Shown: in pieces, positions 8,320-19,515 of the stretch | Position numbering within the stretch: the stretch's first letter is position 1 | Layout of the letters: the number at the start of each line of letters is the position of its first letter | Origin: an uncultured Lachnospiraceae bacterium | Lineage (GTDB): Bacteria; Bacillota; Clostridia; Lachnospirales; Lachnospiraceae | Assembly (NCBI GenBank): GCA_902786515.1 | Contig: CADADA010000002.1 | Span: forward strand, 175,811 to 239,810 | Direction: 5' to 3' | Length of the DNA: 64,000 bases | Made by a program: the position numbers and the translations under genes | The notes under the pieces: generated by a model | Databases searched by the model: none | What the model was told of the DNA's origin: nothing | Seen by the model: only the letters and a program-made list of their open reading frames with translations

Positions 8320-9273
8320 TCAAACCAATGATTTTCCGGTATCAATTCTTTCTTTTAAATTTTTATTCTTATAGACTTTGAAACCGATTATAAGAAGCTT
8401 ATAAATAAATACTCTGCCTTTTATTTTCATATTGCCTTCTAATACCTTATGGTCAAAATCAGGTGTTACCTTAAAGTGCCTGCTGATTCCTTTCGTTATC
8501 AGGTAATATGCGCCGAGAAGCTCTCCTGTCGATGCTGCATCTCCGGTACCGAATGTCAGGTGCCCGGTAATCTTTCTTGGCTTTACATCTTTCAAAAAAA
8601 ATCCCAGCTGCTTCTTTATAAATTCAATAGCTTCTTTTGTCTCTTCGTCTTTTAAAAATCCGATTGCGCTACCGGTTTTTTGATGTACTGATTTAATTTT
8701 ACCACATATGTTTTTTGTTTGGTATATGATTTTTTTTATTAATACGGGAATTTTAGATATTTTATTCTTTATCTTATATAAAATTGAACTTTTTTTTGTA
8801 TCTTCTTCATCAAAGTCATTCTCTTTCTGCGTAAATTCCGTCTTATCGTATGAAAAATTATCATATGTTATATCATCATTTTCTGTTGATACCATTCTTT
8901 CCCGCTCTTCGCCCTCAAGTGCACTTTTTTTTGTTTCCTGTAAGTTTTTTTTATGTTTAACTGCTTTTTTTCTTCCACGTAATTTCTTCGGCTTCTTTAA
9001 ACCTTTCTTCTTTAGAATTTTAAAAAATCCAATATCTATTCCAAATATCCTAATTGATTTTTGAAATTTCTTATCATATTTCAATTTCAAAGAAATAATA
9101 TGCAACAGCCATGATACGTTACATTGTACTCTGCCATATTCCTCAACACTGAAATATACCTTATATCTTACCGGCACAAAAAGTAATGCCAGTATCAATA
9201 ATACAACCAATCCCAGTATGCTTAGCAATATTATTCCCAGTATTTTCAGAACTAACAGTATAATATGTAGCAT
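8320..9273 (-). CDS. DUF2953 domain membrane protein (YtfI-like)
   Basis: A 317-residue protein with one N-terminal membrane segment (about residues 2-27, very Leu/Ile rich) ending FVPVRYKVYF. A long charged, Lys-rich linker (about 75-175) follows, then a C-terminal domain containing KPRKITGHLTFGTGDAAST and a second hydrophobic patch near LLIIGFKVYK. This matches the DUF2953 family that accompanies GerW/YtfJ in spore formers. The function is unknown, though sporulation membranes are likely. The start is ATG 9273 with GGAG five bases upstream; a GTG at 9279 overlaps the Shine-Dalgarno. Confidence 0.8.
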   Translation of the reverse strand: MLHIILLVLKILGIILLSILGLVVLLILALLFVPVRYKVYFSVEEYGRVQCNVSWLLHIISLKLKYDKKFQKSIRIFGIDIGFFKILKKKGLKKPKKLRGRKKAVKHKKNLQETKKSALEGEERERMVSTENDDITYDNFSYDKTEFTQKENDFDEEDTKKSSILYKIKNKISKIPVLIKKIIYQTKNICGKIKSVHQKTGSAIGFLKDEETKEAIEFIKKQLGFFLKDVKPRKITGHLTFGTGDAASTGELLGAYYLITKGISRHFKVTPDFDHKVLEGNMKIKGRVFIYKLLIIGFKVYKNKNLKERIDTGKSLV

Positions 9274-9357
9274 GAACACTCCTCATTCCATAGTATATCC
9301 GTTTTAAATTAACCATACTTTATTGTTTGGTTATTTAAAACAGATATCTAAACATTT

Positions 9358-9681
9358 TCATTTAAATTCATTTTTCTTAATCATATTGCACACCTTAAAA
9401 TTACCCGTTCTGTCAAAACATTCCATCAAAATATCCTGAACGACTTCTAGTGCTTCATCCCTAGAAACAGCAATCCCAAGTACGTTTAATTCAATCTTTC
9501 TAAAGTGCTTTTGCAATAATATATAAGACGGATACAAATCCAGTACATTTTCATCATTTGACGGCAGTGTAATAACATATACTCCTATCTGTTTTTTTCC
9601 ATGTTTTATGTTGGAAATGATTTTTCGTCTATGTTTTTTTGCCATACTGCCCATATATAAATTGCGGTACCACTTCATCAT
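9358..9681 (-). CDS. Conserved hypothetical protein, 107 aa
   Basis: Not recognised. A basic 107-residue protein with a Lys/Arg-rich start (MGSMAKKHRRKII) and a mixed alpha/beta region. VYVITLPSNDENVLDLYPSY near residues 35-54 and GIAVSRDEALEVVQDIL near 68-84 look like a small globular fold. No signal peptide or membrane segment. It follows the 470-residue gene upstream by three bases, so the two are almost certainly translated from one mRNA and may act together. Confidence 0.7.
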   Translation of the reverse strand: MMKWYRNLYMGSMAKKHRRKIISNIKHGKKQIGVYVITLPSNDENVLDLYPSYILLQKHFRKIELNVLGIAVSRDEALEVVQDILMECFDRTGNFKVCNMIKKNEFK

Positions 9682-9684
9682 GAA

Positions 9685-11097
9685 CTAATCTTCCTTTCGA
9701 TATACCCGCGATTCCTCTATTATCGAATTGATAATCTCTACACATGCCGCTTTTTCAGCCTGCTGTCTGCAAGTCTCCAGTGAAGTATACACATAATCCT
9801 GTAATTCCTGAATATTATTAAAAAATACAGGTAATGATGCTATGATGGATGACATAACAGAACGATTAATTATTCTTTTATGTTCCCTGAAAAATCCTTC
9901 AACTTTCTCTAAAAACTCTTTTTTGATTTTCTCAAATGTCTCTTCTGTCATTTCTGATTCATTATCATTATTTCCATTCAATTCCACAAATAAACTCTCA
10001 GACAGTAAAACCTCATCTTTTGCAAGTATTTCAAAAAGCTCTGTACACTTTGCCTGATTAAGTTCTTTTTGATAATTCACTTTAATCTCATCCAGCGCAT
10101 GTTCATACGGCATATAGCTTTCATGAATCTGTTCCTGCTTTCCTTCGAGACTGATAAAGTAATTATTGATGATATCATCCGTCACTTCCATGCCGCCCTT
10201 GATAAATCCATTGCTGACATGAGTAATAATCTCCCGTACTGCCTGCTCTTCTTCTCCGTAATCATCCACATACTTTTTAGTCATAAAAATAGCATATAAA
10301 TAATTAATTATCTGCTGTAACATCATGTAAACACTTATAATATCTTTCAGATATTCTGCAGTTTCCGTAAGGCGGCCCTGTAATTCATGATAGTTTTCTT
10401 CTGTAATGTTGTCATAATCACAGGACTTTAACAATTCATGAAATGATGCCAGTGACTGAAATGTTCCATCATTATCCTGTGGAACTTCAAGCATTGCTGA
10501 CGTCCTCATCATGTAAAGGAAATCTTCAAGGCTTTTTTTGTCACTGCCTTTATATATATCAATTCCGTTACTCAACAGTTCAAAAAATTTTGATTTCGTC
10601 ATCCTCATCGGAAGCTCAGCAATAATCTCAGCAATCTTTCCGTTAATTACCACAGGTTCTTCATCAGATACAATGTATCTCATAATTTTGCGCGTGAAAT
10701 CTTCATCAGCAAAATGATCCATGAAATCACAGGATTTAAAACGATACTCTACACGGTTAATGATGTATTCATATCTTGTGAATATATCTGCATACGAAGT
10801 CAATATCTTCATGTTCTCTATGACACGGTTTCTTATACTTTCTATGTCATTAAGGATTGTATCGTTTAAATCACCCTGTACTAATCCTGTATCAATGAGT
10901 CTTACTACTTCACCGGTAATATCATTTAACACCTGATCAGGTTCCAATTCATTTGCTATCTCATAAAGAGTATAATAATTCATAGCAAGGCATACACTTG
11001 CAAATCTATAATATGATTTACTCATTTCTTTGCCATATTCAGGTAAATATTTATCCAACTCTTTCTTTTGCAGAATATTTTTTACTATCTTTTTCAT
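9685..11097 (-). CDS. Conserved hypothetical protein, 470 aa
   Basis: Not recognised. A soluble, acidic, largely helical 470-residue protein with no signal peptide, membrane segment or familiar catalytic motif. Helical stretches such as RIIRNRVIENMKI-like segments near residues 85-100 and a glutamate-rich region near 360-400 suggest a helical repeat or scaffold architecture. It is followed directly by the 107-residue gene and preceded 20 bases upstream by the diaminopimelate decarboxylase gene, so it is in a probable lysA-linked operon. It resembles unknown proteins found in Lachnospiraceae; any role is open. Confidence 0.7.
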   Translation of the reverse strand: MKKIVKNILQKKELDKYLPEYGKEMSKSYYRFASVCLAMNYYTLYEIANELEPDQVLNDITGEVVRLIDTGLVQGDLNDTILNDIESIRNRVIENMKILTSYADIFTRYEYIINRVEYRFKSCDFMDHFADEDFTRKIMRYIVSDEEPVVINGKIAEIIAELPMRMTKSKFFELLSNGIDIYKGSDKKSLEDFLYMMRTSAMLEVPQDNDGTFQSLASFHELLKSCDYDNITEENYHELQGRLTETAEYLKDIISVYMMLQQIINYLYAIFMTKKYVDDYGEEEQAVREIITHVSNGFIKGGMEVTDDIINNYFISLEGKQEQIHESYMPYEHALDEIKVNYQKELNQAKCTELFEILAKDEVLLSESLFVELNGNNDNESEMTEETFEKIKKEFLEKVEGFFREHKRIINRSVMSSIIASLPVFFNNIQELQDYVYTSLETCRQQAEKAACVEIINSIIEESRVYRKED

Positions 11098-11117
11098 GAA
11101 TCAACTATGCCTCTCAA

Positions 11118-12377
11118 TTACTTCAAAATATCGCAGAAATCAAATGTTGCAAAATAATCCGCTGGAGTCTCTGCACGTCTGATCATCTGTACTTCACCAT
11201 TTTCTTTTAATAACAATTCGGCCGATTTAAGTTTGCCGTTATAATTATATCCCATTGCAAATCCATGAGCACCTGTATCATGAATCACTATGAAATCTCC
11301 TGTATCAATTTCAGGTAACATTCTGTCAATTGCAAATTTATCATTATTCTCACATAGAGAACCTGTAATATCATATTTGTGGTCGTGAGGCATGTCCTCT
11401 TTTCCCATGACCGTGATATGATGATAAGCACCATACATTGCAGGACGCATAAGGTTTACGGCACAGGCATCCAGTCCTACATAATCCTTATGAGTATGCT
11501 TTTGATGAATTGCCTTTGTTACAAGACAGCCATATGGTCCAAGCATATATCTTCCAAGTTCAGTGTAAATTGCAACATCACCAAGCCCTGCCGGTATAAG
11601 AATCTCTTCAAATGCTTTTTTTACACCTTCAGCTATTATGTATATGTCATTCGGCTCCTGGTCAGGTGTATATGGAATTCCAACACCACCTGAAAGGTTA
11701 ATAAATGATATCTCTACACCTGTCTTTTCTTTTACTTCAACAGCCGTCTCAAAAAGTATCTTTGCAAGTGTCGGATAATACTCATTTGATACAGTATTGC
11801 TTGCAAGAAATGAGTGTAAACCAAACTTCTTTACGCCCATATCCTTTAATCTCTTATATCCTTCAATAAGCTGGTCATGTGTAAATCCATACTTTGCTTC
11901 TCCAGGATTATCCATAATTGTCGTACTTATCTTGAATGTACCACCCGGATTGTATCTGCAGCATATTTTTTCAGGAATACCCCCTGCCTGTTTCTCAATA
12001 AAATCTATGTGTGAAATATCATCAAGATTAATCTGGGCATCCAGCTTTTTAGCATAGACAAATTCTTCTGCCGGTGTATCGTTAGAAGAAAACATGATAT
12101 CATCACCATGGAATCCCAACTTATCAGACATCATTAACTCTGTCATCGAAGAACAGTCTACCCCACATCCACATTCTTTTAATATATTTAAAATAAAAGG
12201 ATTTGGAGTTGCTTTTACTGCAAAATATTCTTTAAAACCTTTATTCCATGAGAATGCATCTCTAAGTCTTAATGCATTTTCCCTGATTCCTTTTTCATCA
12301 TACAGATGATATGGTGTCGGGTATGTCTTATCTATCTCCTTTAATTTTTCCAATGTAACAAATGTTTTTTTCTCCAT
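11118..12377 (-). CDS. lysA: Diaminopimelate decarboxylase family protein
   Basis: LysA decarboxylates meso-diaminopimelate to lysine in a PLP-dependent reaction. The PLP lysine is K55 in YFAVKATPNP; the barrel contains HSFLASNTV and the C-terminal domain has SLCENNDKF (the C-E-x-x-D active-site motif of this fold family) and DTGAHGFAMGYNYNG. At 419 residues the length fits. The start ATG has AGGAG eight bases upstream. The family also holds carboxynorspermidine and arginine decarboxylases, but the CE-D motif and DTGAH pattern favour LysA. No other lysine genes lie nearby. Confidence 0.85.
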   Translation of the reverse strand: MEKKTFVTLEKLKEIDKTYPTPYHLYDEKGIRENALRLRDAFSWNKGFKEYFAVKATPNPFILNILKECGCGVDCSSMTELMMSDKLGFHGDDIMFSSNDTPAEEFVYAKKLDAQINLDDISHIDFIEKQAGGIPEKICCRYNPGGTFKISTTIMDNPGEAKYGFTHDQLIEGYKRLKDMGVKKFGLHSFLASNTVSNEYYPTLAKILFETAVEVKEKTGVEISFINLSGGVGIPYTPDQEPNDIYIIAEGVKKAFEEILIPAGLGDVAIYTELGRYMLGPYGCLVTKAIHQKHTHKDYVGLDACAVNLMRPAMYGAYHHITVMGKEDMPHDHKYDITGSLCENNDKFAIDRMLPEIDTGDFIVIHDTGAHGFAMGYNYNGKLKSAELLLKENGEVQMIRRAETPADYFATFDFCDILK

Positions 12378-12417
12378 CTTTGTTTCTCCTTCCTGTATAT
12401 AACATCATAGTAAATTT

Positions 12418-13302
12418 TCATCTATGTTCATGTGTAAACAAATGATCCTGACAATACTCATAATTACCTTTGCATCTTGAACAGTATCTGAAAGTAAGTT
12501 CCGGAAAATCTTCCGAAGTTCTTCCACATATTGCACATTTATGAACCAGCTTCCTGTTAGCAACATTTACCTGCTTCTTATAAGTTCTTTTTCTCTTGAT
12601 TTCTTTTGGTGAAATCCTCCTGTAATTACGTGTAAGTAAAAAGAAAATGATAAAATTAAGTATGGACACCAATGCTGCCGTCGCTATCACGGGTGACGGA
12701 ATGATTCCAAGCTGTATAAGCGGCATGTATAATCTATATTGCATACTTACAGGCATGAATTGAAAACCATAGCCGAATATAATCGTAGCGCCCATATATA
12801 AAGCATCTATCAACGCAAGCCATTTTACCTTTATCGGCAGGATAAAGAATAATAGGAATTCCATATCCGGATATGTCGCCGCAAATGCAAAGAAAAGTGA
12901 TAAATTGATGTAATATGTTGTAAATTCGTAGCTATATCCAAATATAAAATAAATTAAAAACGCTGCGATGACATGGAATATTATTCCCATAAAAAAATAC
13001 AGATTAAAACGGAACGCACCCCATACATTCTCAAGCACTGTTCCTATCATATAATACAGGTATAAGGTAAATGCCATAAATATGAGGCTTGAATTTGCCG
13101 GAGGAGCTATGATGAATGTAACAATTCTCCAGATCTGCCCCTGTAAAACCTTACCGACATTAAGAGAAAGATAGCTTTCATAAAAATCCCCTCCGAACAA
13201 TTGTATTATTAGCCCCAGAACATAAAGTCCGATAATATAGAACATTAGATTTTTTATCGCATATTTTCCAAACTTACGCTCAATTTTATTAATCAACTTC
13301 AT
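12418..13302 (-). CDS. Rhomboid-like polytopic membrane protein with C-terminal zinc ribbon
   Basis: A 294-residue membrane protein with about six hydrophobic segments, including FYIIGLYVLGLIIQLF near the start and GEQIWRIVTF-like interface sequence typical of rhomboid folds. I do not see the GxSG catalytic serine motif, so it is more likely a rhomboid-fold pseudoprotease than a protease. The C-terminal tail carries two Cys pairs in CAICGRT and YCSRCKG, plus a C/H pair at the end, consistent with a zinc ribbon. An in-frame ORF extends to 13413, but the ATG at 13302 (MKLINKIERKFG) has AAGGG twelve bases upstream and matches the family start. Function unknown. Confidence 0.75.
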   Translation of the reverse strand: MKLINKIERKFGKYAIKNLMFYIIGLYVLGLIIQLFGGDFYESYLSLNVGKVLQGQIWRIVTFIIAPPANSSLIFMAFTLYLYYMIGTVLENVWGAFRFNLYFFMGIIFHVIAAFLIYFIFGYSYEFTTYYINLSLFFAFAATYPDMEFLLFFILPIKVKWLALIDALYMGATIIFGYGFQFMPVSMQYRLYMPLIQLGIIPSPVIATAALVSILNFIIFFLLTRNYRRISPKEIKRKRTYKKQVNVANRKLVHKCAICGRTSEDFPELTFRYCSRCKGNYEYCQDHLFTHEHR

Positions 13303-13372
13303 TTTACTATGTGCCCTTTCAAAATTAACCAATTTGTGTTTTATTATAATTTTTATCCTCTTATTTGTCAAA

Positions 13373-13567
13373 TCATTTAGTAGTATTTGTACGGACCGGT
13401 ATGCACACCTCATTTCCGGGCTGCATATTATACATATCTATTCCCGGGTTGCTTCTTAGCAAATCATCAATCGAAACCTGATACATTCTGCTTAAAATAT
13501 AAAGTGTATCTCCGTGTTTTATTTTGTGTATTATTCCAAAACAAGGATTTGTTACTATTTTTTTCAT
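13373..13567 (-). CDS. Small LysM domain protein, 64 aa
   Basis: A 64-residue protein consisting almost only of one LysM module: HKIKHGDTLYILSRMY at residues 14-29, then LLRSNPGIDMYNMQPGNEV and a terminal CIPV. LysM domains bind N-acetylglucosamine in peptidoglycan or chitin. No signal peptide is visible, so it may act inside the cell, for example at the spore surface, or be a fragment of a modular protein. It lies upstream of the rhomboid-like gene on the same strand. Confidence 0.8.
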   Translation of the reverse strand: MKKIVTNPCFGIIHKIKHGDTLYILSRMYQVSIDDLLRSNPGIDMYNMQPGNEVCIPVRTNTTK

Positions 13568-13781
13568 ATTAAATTTCCTAAAATATCATTTATAATGTAA
13601 TGTATGCATAATATGAATAACATGTGATTTAAACGGCTGACAAAATTTTCGTATTTATTTTTCATTTATTATCATTGAAATTTATACAAACATATAATAT
13701 AATAAGAAACTGTTGTAAAAAAATACGCATTTAATTACTACTATTGATAAATCCAAATGTTTTATTTATGAAAGGCATGGT

Positions 13782-16700
13782 GTGAATACGATGAAAAAAA
13801 GTTATTCTTTAGGAATTGATATTGGTTCTACTACTGTAAAGATTGCAATATTGGATTCTGACAATAATATATTATTTTCAGACTACCAGAGACATTTTGC
13901 AAATATACAGGAAACTCTTACAGAATTACTTATCAAGGCAAGAGAAGACTTAGGTGAAGTCAGTCTTTCGCCTATGATTACAGGTTCAGGCGGACTTACT
14001 CTTTCTAAGCATTTAGAAGTACCTTTTATTCAGGAAGTTGTTGCCGTATCGGCAGCTTTGAGTGATTATGCACCGCAGACTGATGTCGCGATTGAGCTTG
14101 GCGGCGAAGATGCAAAGATTATATATTTTACAAATGGTGTTGAGCAGCGTATGAATGGTATCTGTGCCGGTGGTACAGGTTCTTTTATCGACCAGATGGC
14201 TTCTCTTCTTCAGACTGATGCCACAGGGCTTAATGAATATGCCAAGAGTTACAAGGCGATTTATCCGATTGCTGCCAGATGTGGTGTGTTTGCAAAGACT
14301 GATATTCAGCCGTTGATTAACGAAGGAGCTACCAAGGAAGATTTATCAGCATCTATTTTCCAGGCTGTTGTCAATCAGACTATCAGTGGTCTGGCATGCG
14401 GTAAACCAATACGCGGTACTGTTGCCTTTTTAGGCGGACCTCTTCACTTCCTGTCAGAACTTAAAGAAGCTTTTATTCGTACGCTTAAACTGGATGACGA
14501 ACACATTGTTGCACCGGAGCACTCTCATTTATTTGCAGCAACCGGCTCTGCAATGAATCATAATCCTGAAATCCAGATTGATATCTCAGAATTAATTGAC
14601 AAATTGTCTAATGGTATCAAGATGGAATTTGAAATAAAACGTATGGAACCATTATTTTCGTCTGAACGTGAATATGCAGATTTTACTGACAGACACAATA
14701 TTAATAAAGTCGCAAAGGCCAGCCTTGCTGATTATGAAGGCGACTGTTTCCTTGGTATTGATGCAGGCTCTACTACTACTAAAGTTGCTCTTGTCGGCGA
14801 AGACGGTACACTTCTGTATTCATTTTATAGCAGCAATAATGGCAGCCCTCTCGCCACGGCAATCCGCTCTATCAAGGAGATTTACTCTATACTGCCTGAC
14901 TCTGCAAAGATAGTTTACTCTTGTTCAACGGGATATGGCGAAGCATTGATAAAAGCTGCATTGATGCTTGATGAAGGCGAGGTTGAGACTGTTTCACATT
15001 ATTATGCTGCCGCATTTTTTGATCCGCAGGTTGACTGCATACTTGATATCGGTGGACAGGATATGAAATGTATCAAGATTAAAAACGGAACTGTTGACAG
15101 TGTTCAGTTAAACGAAGCCTGTTCATCAGGATGTGGATCATTTATCGAAACATTTGCAAAGTCATTGAATTATTCGGTTGAAGATTTTGCCAAAGAAGCC
15201 CTTTTTGCTAAAAATCCTGTTGATTTAGGTACCCGTTGTACTGTATTTATGAATTCTAACGTTAAGCAGGCTCAAAAAGAAGGCTCAGAAGTCTCAGATA
15301 TTTCTGCAGGACTTGCCTACTCTGTTATCAAAAATGCACTGTATAAAGTTATTAAGATTACTGATCCTGAGGATTTAGGAAAACGTGTTGTTGTACAGGG
15401 TGGAACTTTTTATAATGATGCTGTCTTAAGAAGTTTTGAAAAAATATCAGGCTGCATGGCCGTACGTCCTGATATTGCCGGTATTATGGGAGCTTTCGGT
15501 GCAGCATTGGTTGCCCGTGAACGATATGAAGAAGGTAAAACTACAACCATGCTTCCAATTGACAAAATCAACACTCTTGAATTTAATACTTCTATGTCAA
15601 GATGTAAGGGTTGTACAAATAATTGTCTTCTTACGATTAATAAATTTACCGGCGGACGTCAGTTCATCACCGGAAACAGATGTGAACGTGGTATCGGCAA
15701 GGCTAAGAACAAAGAAAACATTCCTAACCTTTTTGAATACAAGTATAATAAAATATTTGGATATGACTCACTCACTGCTGATGAAGCACCGAGAGGCGTA
15801 ATTGGTATTCCGAGAGTTCTTAACATGTATGAAAACTATCCGTTTTGGGCAGTATTTTTTAAGAAACTCGGTTTTCAGGTTATTTTATCACCATCTTCAA
15901 GCAGGAAAATTTATGAACTTGGAATTGAATCAATCCCAAGCGAGTCAGAGTGTTATCCTGCAAAATTGGTACACGGCCATATTTCATGGTTAATAAAAAA
16001 CGGTGTGAAAACTATTTTTTATCCATGTATTCCGTATGAAAGGAACGAAACTCCTGATGCGAACAATCATTACAACTGCCCTATTGTAACCTCGTATGCG
16101 GAAAATATTAAAAATAATGTTGAAGAATTAAAAAGTGAAGATATTAAGTTTATGGCTCCATTTATGGCAATGACCGACAAGGAAATCCTGACAAAACGTC
16201 TTGTGGAGGTGTTTACTGAAGAATTTGATATAATCGCTGCCGATATTATCTCTGCTGCTGATGAAGCATGGGATGAGATGCAGAATGTCCACCATGATAT
16301 TCAGAAAAAAGGCGAGGAAGTTATTGCCTATATAAACGAAACCGGAAAGCATGGTATCGTTCTTGCGGGTAGACCTTACCATATTGACCCTGAAATCAAC
16401 CATGGTATACCGGAACTTATTAATTCCTATGGAATAGCTGTCCTTACGGAAGATTCGGTATCTCATCTGGCAGAAGTTGAAAGGCCTTTGATTGTACTTG
16501 ACCAGTGGATGTATCATTCACGTCTTTATCGTGCTGCAAATTATGTTAAGACGACGGATAATCTGGATTTAATACAGCTCAATTCATTTGGCTGCGGTCT
16601 TGATGCTGTTACTACTGACTGCGTTAATGATATTTTATCCAAATCCGGCAAAATATATACAGTTTTAAAGATTGATGAGGTAAATAATCTTGGTGCGGCA

Positions 16701-18035
16701 AGAATACGTATCCGTTCGCTGATTTCAGCTTTAAAAGTTCGTGACAAAAAACACTACGAACGTACCATTGTTCCTTCAAACATTAAAAGGGTTAAATTTA
16801 CCAGACAGATGCATGATGATGGTTATACCATTATTTGCCCTCAGATGTCGCCAATACATTTTGACTTACTTCAGCCTGCCTTAAGTTCATGTGGATATAA
16901 TTTCGTAATTGCAGAAACCGGTGAGAAAGAAGCTGTGGATTTAGGCTTAAAATATGTTAATAATGATGCATGTTATCCTTCACTGATTGTTGTAGGTCAG
17001 ATAATGGGTGAATTATTATCCGGAAAACATGATTTGAACAAAACTGCTGTTATCATGACTCAGACTGGTGGTGGCTGCAGAGCCAGCAATTATATGGGAT
17101 TCATTCGTCGTGCCCTTGAAAAATCCGGCATGGAGCATATTCCTGTCCTCTCTCTCAGTGTGCAGGGGCTTGAAAAAAATGAAGGATTTAAAATTACACC
17201 TAAGTTCGTCATTAAAGGTATGCAGGCAGTTATTTACGGTGATATCTTTATGAGGGTTTTATATCGCATGAGACCATATGAAATCCAAAAGGGTTCTGCT
17301 GATAAATTACACGAGAAATGGCTGAAAATCTGTATTGAAGATTTGAAGAAAAATTCTGTTTCCATGGGAACATTTAAGAAAAATATTAAAAATATTATTC
17401 GTGAATTTGATGAACTTCCAATTCATGAAGATATCGTGAAACCAAAAGTCGGTGTTGTAGGAGAAATTCTTGTAAAATTCCTTCCTGCAGCAAATAATCA
17501 TATAGTTGAATTGCTTGAGCAGGAAGGTGCAGAAGCTGTGATGCCTGATTTACTCGATTTCCTTCTTTACAGCTTTTATAACACTAATTTTAAGGCAAGA
17601 TACCTTGGAACTAAAAAATCCACAGCAAGGTTATCTAATCTCGGAATTTCATTACTTGAATATGCAAGAAGGGCTGCCAGAATTGAATTACAGAATAGTA
17701 AACATTTCACTCCACCTTCTCATATTGAAGAGCTCGCTAAACTTGCCAGTCCTGTTGCTTCTCTCGGCAATCAGACCGGTGAAGGATGGTTCCTTACAGG
17801 TGAAATGCTTGAACTGATTCATATGGGAGTACCTAATATAGTTTGTGCACAGCCGTTTGGATGTCTGCCAAATCATATTGTTGGTAAAGGTGTAATTAAA
17901 GAATTAAGAAAACAACATCCTGAGGCAAATATCGTTGCTGTTGACTACGATCCTGGTGCAAGTGAAGTTAATCAGTTAAACAGAATAAAACTTATGCTTG
18001 CTACAGCAGGTAAAAATCTTAAAAAAGACGCATAA
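13782..18035 (+). CDS. Giant 2-hydroxyacyl-CoA dehydratase activase-related protein
   Basis: At 1417 residues this protein joins two ASKHA ATPase activase modules ([13 protein letters not shown] near residue 10 and [13 protein letters not shown] near 325) to a DUF2229 segment (about 650-870) and a C-terminal region resembling the dehydratase component. The activase Cys residues that hold a 4Fe-4S cluster are present in [11 protein letters not shown] and [11 protein letters not shown]. HgdC-type activases use ATP to inject an electron into 2-hydroxyacyl-CoA dehydratases; the physiological substrate of this large fused form is not established. The start is GTG (AAAGG six bases upstream) with an ATG three codons later. 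No dehydratase subunits lie beside it. A terminator follows. Confidence 0.88.
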   Translation: MNTMKKSYSLGIDIGSTTVKIAILDSDNNILFSDYQRHFANIQETLTELLIKAREDLGEVSLSPMITGSGGLTLSKHLEVPFIQEVVAVSAALSDYAPQTDVAIELGGEDAKIIYFTNGVEQRMNGICAGGTGSFIDQMASLLQTDATGLNEYAKSYKAIYPIAARCGVFAKTDIQPLINEGATKEDLSASIFQAVVNQTISGLACGKPIRGTVAFLGGPLHFLSELKEAFIRTLKLDDEHIVAPEHSHLFAATGSAMNHNPEIQIDISELIDKLSNGIKMEFEIKRMEPLFSSEREYADFTDRHNINKVAKASLADYEGDCFLGIDAGSTTTKVALVGEDGTLLYSFYSSNNGSPLATAIRSIKEIYSILPDSAKIVYSCSTGYGEALIKAALMLDEGEVETVSHYYAAAFFDPQVDCILDIGGQDMKCIKIKNGTVDSVQLNEACSSGCGSFIETFAKSLNYSVEDFAKEALFAKNPVDLGTRCTVFMNSNVKQAQKEGSEVSDISAGLAYSVIKNALYKVIKITDPEDLGKRVVVQGGTFYNDAVLRSFEKISGCMAVRPDIAGIMGAFGAALVARERYEEGKTTTMLPIDKINTLEFNTSMSRCKGCTNNCLLTINKFTGGRQFITGNRCERGIGKAKNKENIPNLFEYKYNKIFGYDSLTADEAPRGVIGIPRVLNMYENYPFWAVFFKKLGFQVILSPSSSRKIYELGIESIPSESECYPAKLVHGHISWLIKNGVKTIFYPCIPYERNETPDANNHYNCPIVTSYAENIKNNVEELKSEDIKFMAPFMAMTDKEILTKRLVEVFTEEFDIIAADIISAADEAWDEMQNVHHDIQKKGEEVIAYINETGKHGIVLAGRPYHIDPEINHGIPELINSYGIAVLTEDSVSHLAEVERPLIVLDQWMYHSRLYRAANYVKTTDNLDLIQLNSFGCGLDAVTTDCVNDILSKSGKIYTVLKIDEVNNLGAARIRIRSLISALKVRDKKHYERTIVPSNIKRVKFTRQMHDDGYTIICPQMSPIHFDLLQPALSSCGYNFVIAETGEKEAVDLGLKYVNNDACYPSLIVVGQIMGELLSGKHDLNKTAVIMTQTGGGCRASNYMGFIRRALEKSGMEHIPVLSLSVQGLEKNEGFKITPKFVIKGMQAVIYGDIFMRVLYRMRPYEIQKGSADKLHEKWLKICIEDLKKNSVSMGTFKKNIKNIIREFDELPIHEDIVKPKVGVVGEILVKFLPAANNHIVELLEQEGAEAVMPDLLDFLLYSFYNTNFKARYLGTKKSTARLSNLGISLLEYARRAARIELQNSKHFTPPSHIEELAKLASPVASLGNQTGEGWFLTGEMLELIHMGVPNIVCAQPFGCLPNHIVGKGVIKELRKQHPEANIVAVDYDPGASEVNQLNRIKLMLATAGKNLKKDA

Positions 18036-18044
18036 AAATTTTAA

Positions 18045-18079
18045 GGCAGGACATGTTACAATTCATGTCCTGCCCTTTT
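18045..18079. terminator. Terminator between convergent activase and ung
   Basis: An 11-bp perfect stem GGCAGGACATG / CATGTCCTGCC (18045-18055 with 18064-18074) is followed by CTTTTT on the plus side. It lies between the activase stop and the ung stop. Confidence 0.85.
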
Positions 18080-18753
18080 TATATATCTTCTATCTGCCAG
18101 TCAATCGGTTCCACACCGTTTTCTTTAAGAAAATCATTTGCCTTACTAAAATGTTTACATCCAAAAAATCCTCTGTATGCAGATAACGGACTTGGATGTG
18201 GTGCTTTAAGTATCAGATGCTTAGGATTGTTTAACATTGAAGCCTTACTCCCAGCCGGTCTTCCCCAAAGCATATATACTATTGGTCTGTCTATTTCATT
18301 GACTTTTTTTATAATCGCATCGGTAAACTGCTCCCATCCGACTCCCTGATGAGAATTTGCCTGATGAGCCCTGACTGTCAATACAGTGTTAAGTAATAAC
18401 ACTCCCTCCTTCGCCCATTTTTCGAGATAACCGTTATTAGGAATTCTGCATCCTAAATCAGTATTTAACTCTTTATAAATATTTTGAAGTGAAGGTGGTA
18501 TATCCTGACCCGGTTTTACTGAAAAACTCAAACCATGTGCCTGATTCTCATTATGATAAGGATCCTGACCGAGAATCAATACTTTAACTTTACTTAAAGG
18601 TGTCAGATGAAAAGCATTAAAAATATCGTCTGAAGGCGGATAAATCACTCTTCTGCTATATTCGTCTTTAACAAACTCATATAATTTTTTGTAATATGGC
18701 TTTTTAAATTCATCATTAACAGCTTCAAGCCAGTCATTATCTATTTGTGACAT
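18079..18753 (-). CDS. ung: Uracil-DNA glycosylase
   Basis: Ung removes uracil from DNA, starting base excision repair. The 224-residue protein keeps the water-activating GQDPYH motif near residue 60, the [15 protein letters not shown] block, [11 protein letters not shown], and the DNA minor-groove loop [12 protein letters not shown]. Length is standard. Its start overlaps the hisF stop by 13 bases, so it is translated from the hisH-hisF transcript. Confidence 0.97.
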   Translation of the reverse strand: MSQIDNDWLEAVNDEFKKPYYKKLYEFVKDEYSRRVIYPPSDDIFNAFHLTPLSKVKVLILGQDPYHNENQAHGLSFSVKPGQDIPPSLQNIYKELNTDLGCRIPNNGYLEKWAKEGVLLLNTVLTVRAHQANSHQGVGWEQFTDAIIKKVNEIDRPIVYMLWGRPAGSKASMLNNPKHLILKAPHPSPLSAYRGFFGCKHFSKANDFLKENGVEPIDWQIEDI

Positions 18754-19511
18754 AATCTTACAGGTACTCCTTTATCATTCAAATATGTTTTTAAATCATT
18801 TATCTCAAGTTCCTTGTAATGAAATAATGATGCTGCTAGTACCGCATCCGCTTTCCCATCAGTCAATGCCTCGTAGAAGTGTTCTTTTTTTCCTGCACCT
18901 CCTGATGCAATTACCGGAATGGATATATTTTCAGCAATTGTACGCGTCAATTCGATATCATACCCGTCTTTTGTACCATCGCAATCCATACTGGTAAGAA
19001 GAATCTCACCTGCACCAAGTCTGTTCGCTTTAATAGCCCATTCCACGGCATCTATGCCCATATCAATTCTTCCACCGTTCTTATAAACGTTCCATCCGCT
19101 TCCATCTGCACGTCTCTTGGCATCAATAGCTACTACAACACACTGGCTTCCAAACTTATCAGCCGCATTACTGATTAATTCAGGATTATTAAGAGCGGCA
19201 GAATTGATAGATATCTTATCTGCACCTTCTCTTAAAAGTTCTTTAAAGTCATCAACTGTACGTATTCCACCTCCTACTGTAAATGGAATAAATACTTTCT
19301 CTGCAACCTGCCTTACCATATCCACCACTGTACGCCTTGCATCAGAGGATGCCGTAATATCTAAAAATACAAGCTCATCAGCTCCTGCTTTATCATATGC
19401 AGCCGCAACCTCAACCGGATCACCTGCATCCCTAAGATTAACAAAATTAATTCCCTTTACTACCCTGTTATTATTTACATCTAAACATGGAATTACTCTC
19501 TTTGTATGCAT
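18741..19511 (-). CDS. hisF: Imidazole glycerol phosphate synthase subunit HisF
   Basis: HisF is the cyclase half of IGP synthase, condensing PRFAR with ammonia from HisH to IGP and AICAR. The (beta/alpha)8 barrel has [16 protein letters not shown] at the start (catalytic Asp in CLDV), FTVGGGIRT, and [13 protein letters not shown]. An in-frame ATG at 19526 lacks a ribosome site, while the ATG at 19511 has GGAG nine bases upstream and gives [12 protein letters not shown], so 19511 is used. It directly follows hisH. The remaining histidine genes are absent from the window. Confidence 0.96.
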   Translation of the reverse strand: MHTKRVIPCLDVNNNRVVKGINFVNLRDAGDPVEVAAAYDKAGADELVFLDITASSDARRTVVDMVRQVAEKVFIPFTVGGGIRTVDDFKELLREGADKISINSAALNNPELISNAADKFGSQCVVVAIDAKRRADGSGWNVYKNGGRIDMGIDAVEWAIKANRLGAGEILLTSMDCDGTKDGYDIELTRTIAENISIPVIASGGAGKKEHFYEALTDGKADAVLAASLFHYKELEINDLKTYLNDKGVPVRLCHK

Positions 19512-19515
19512 ATTT

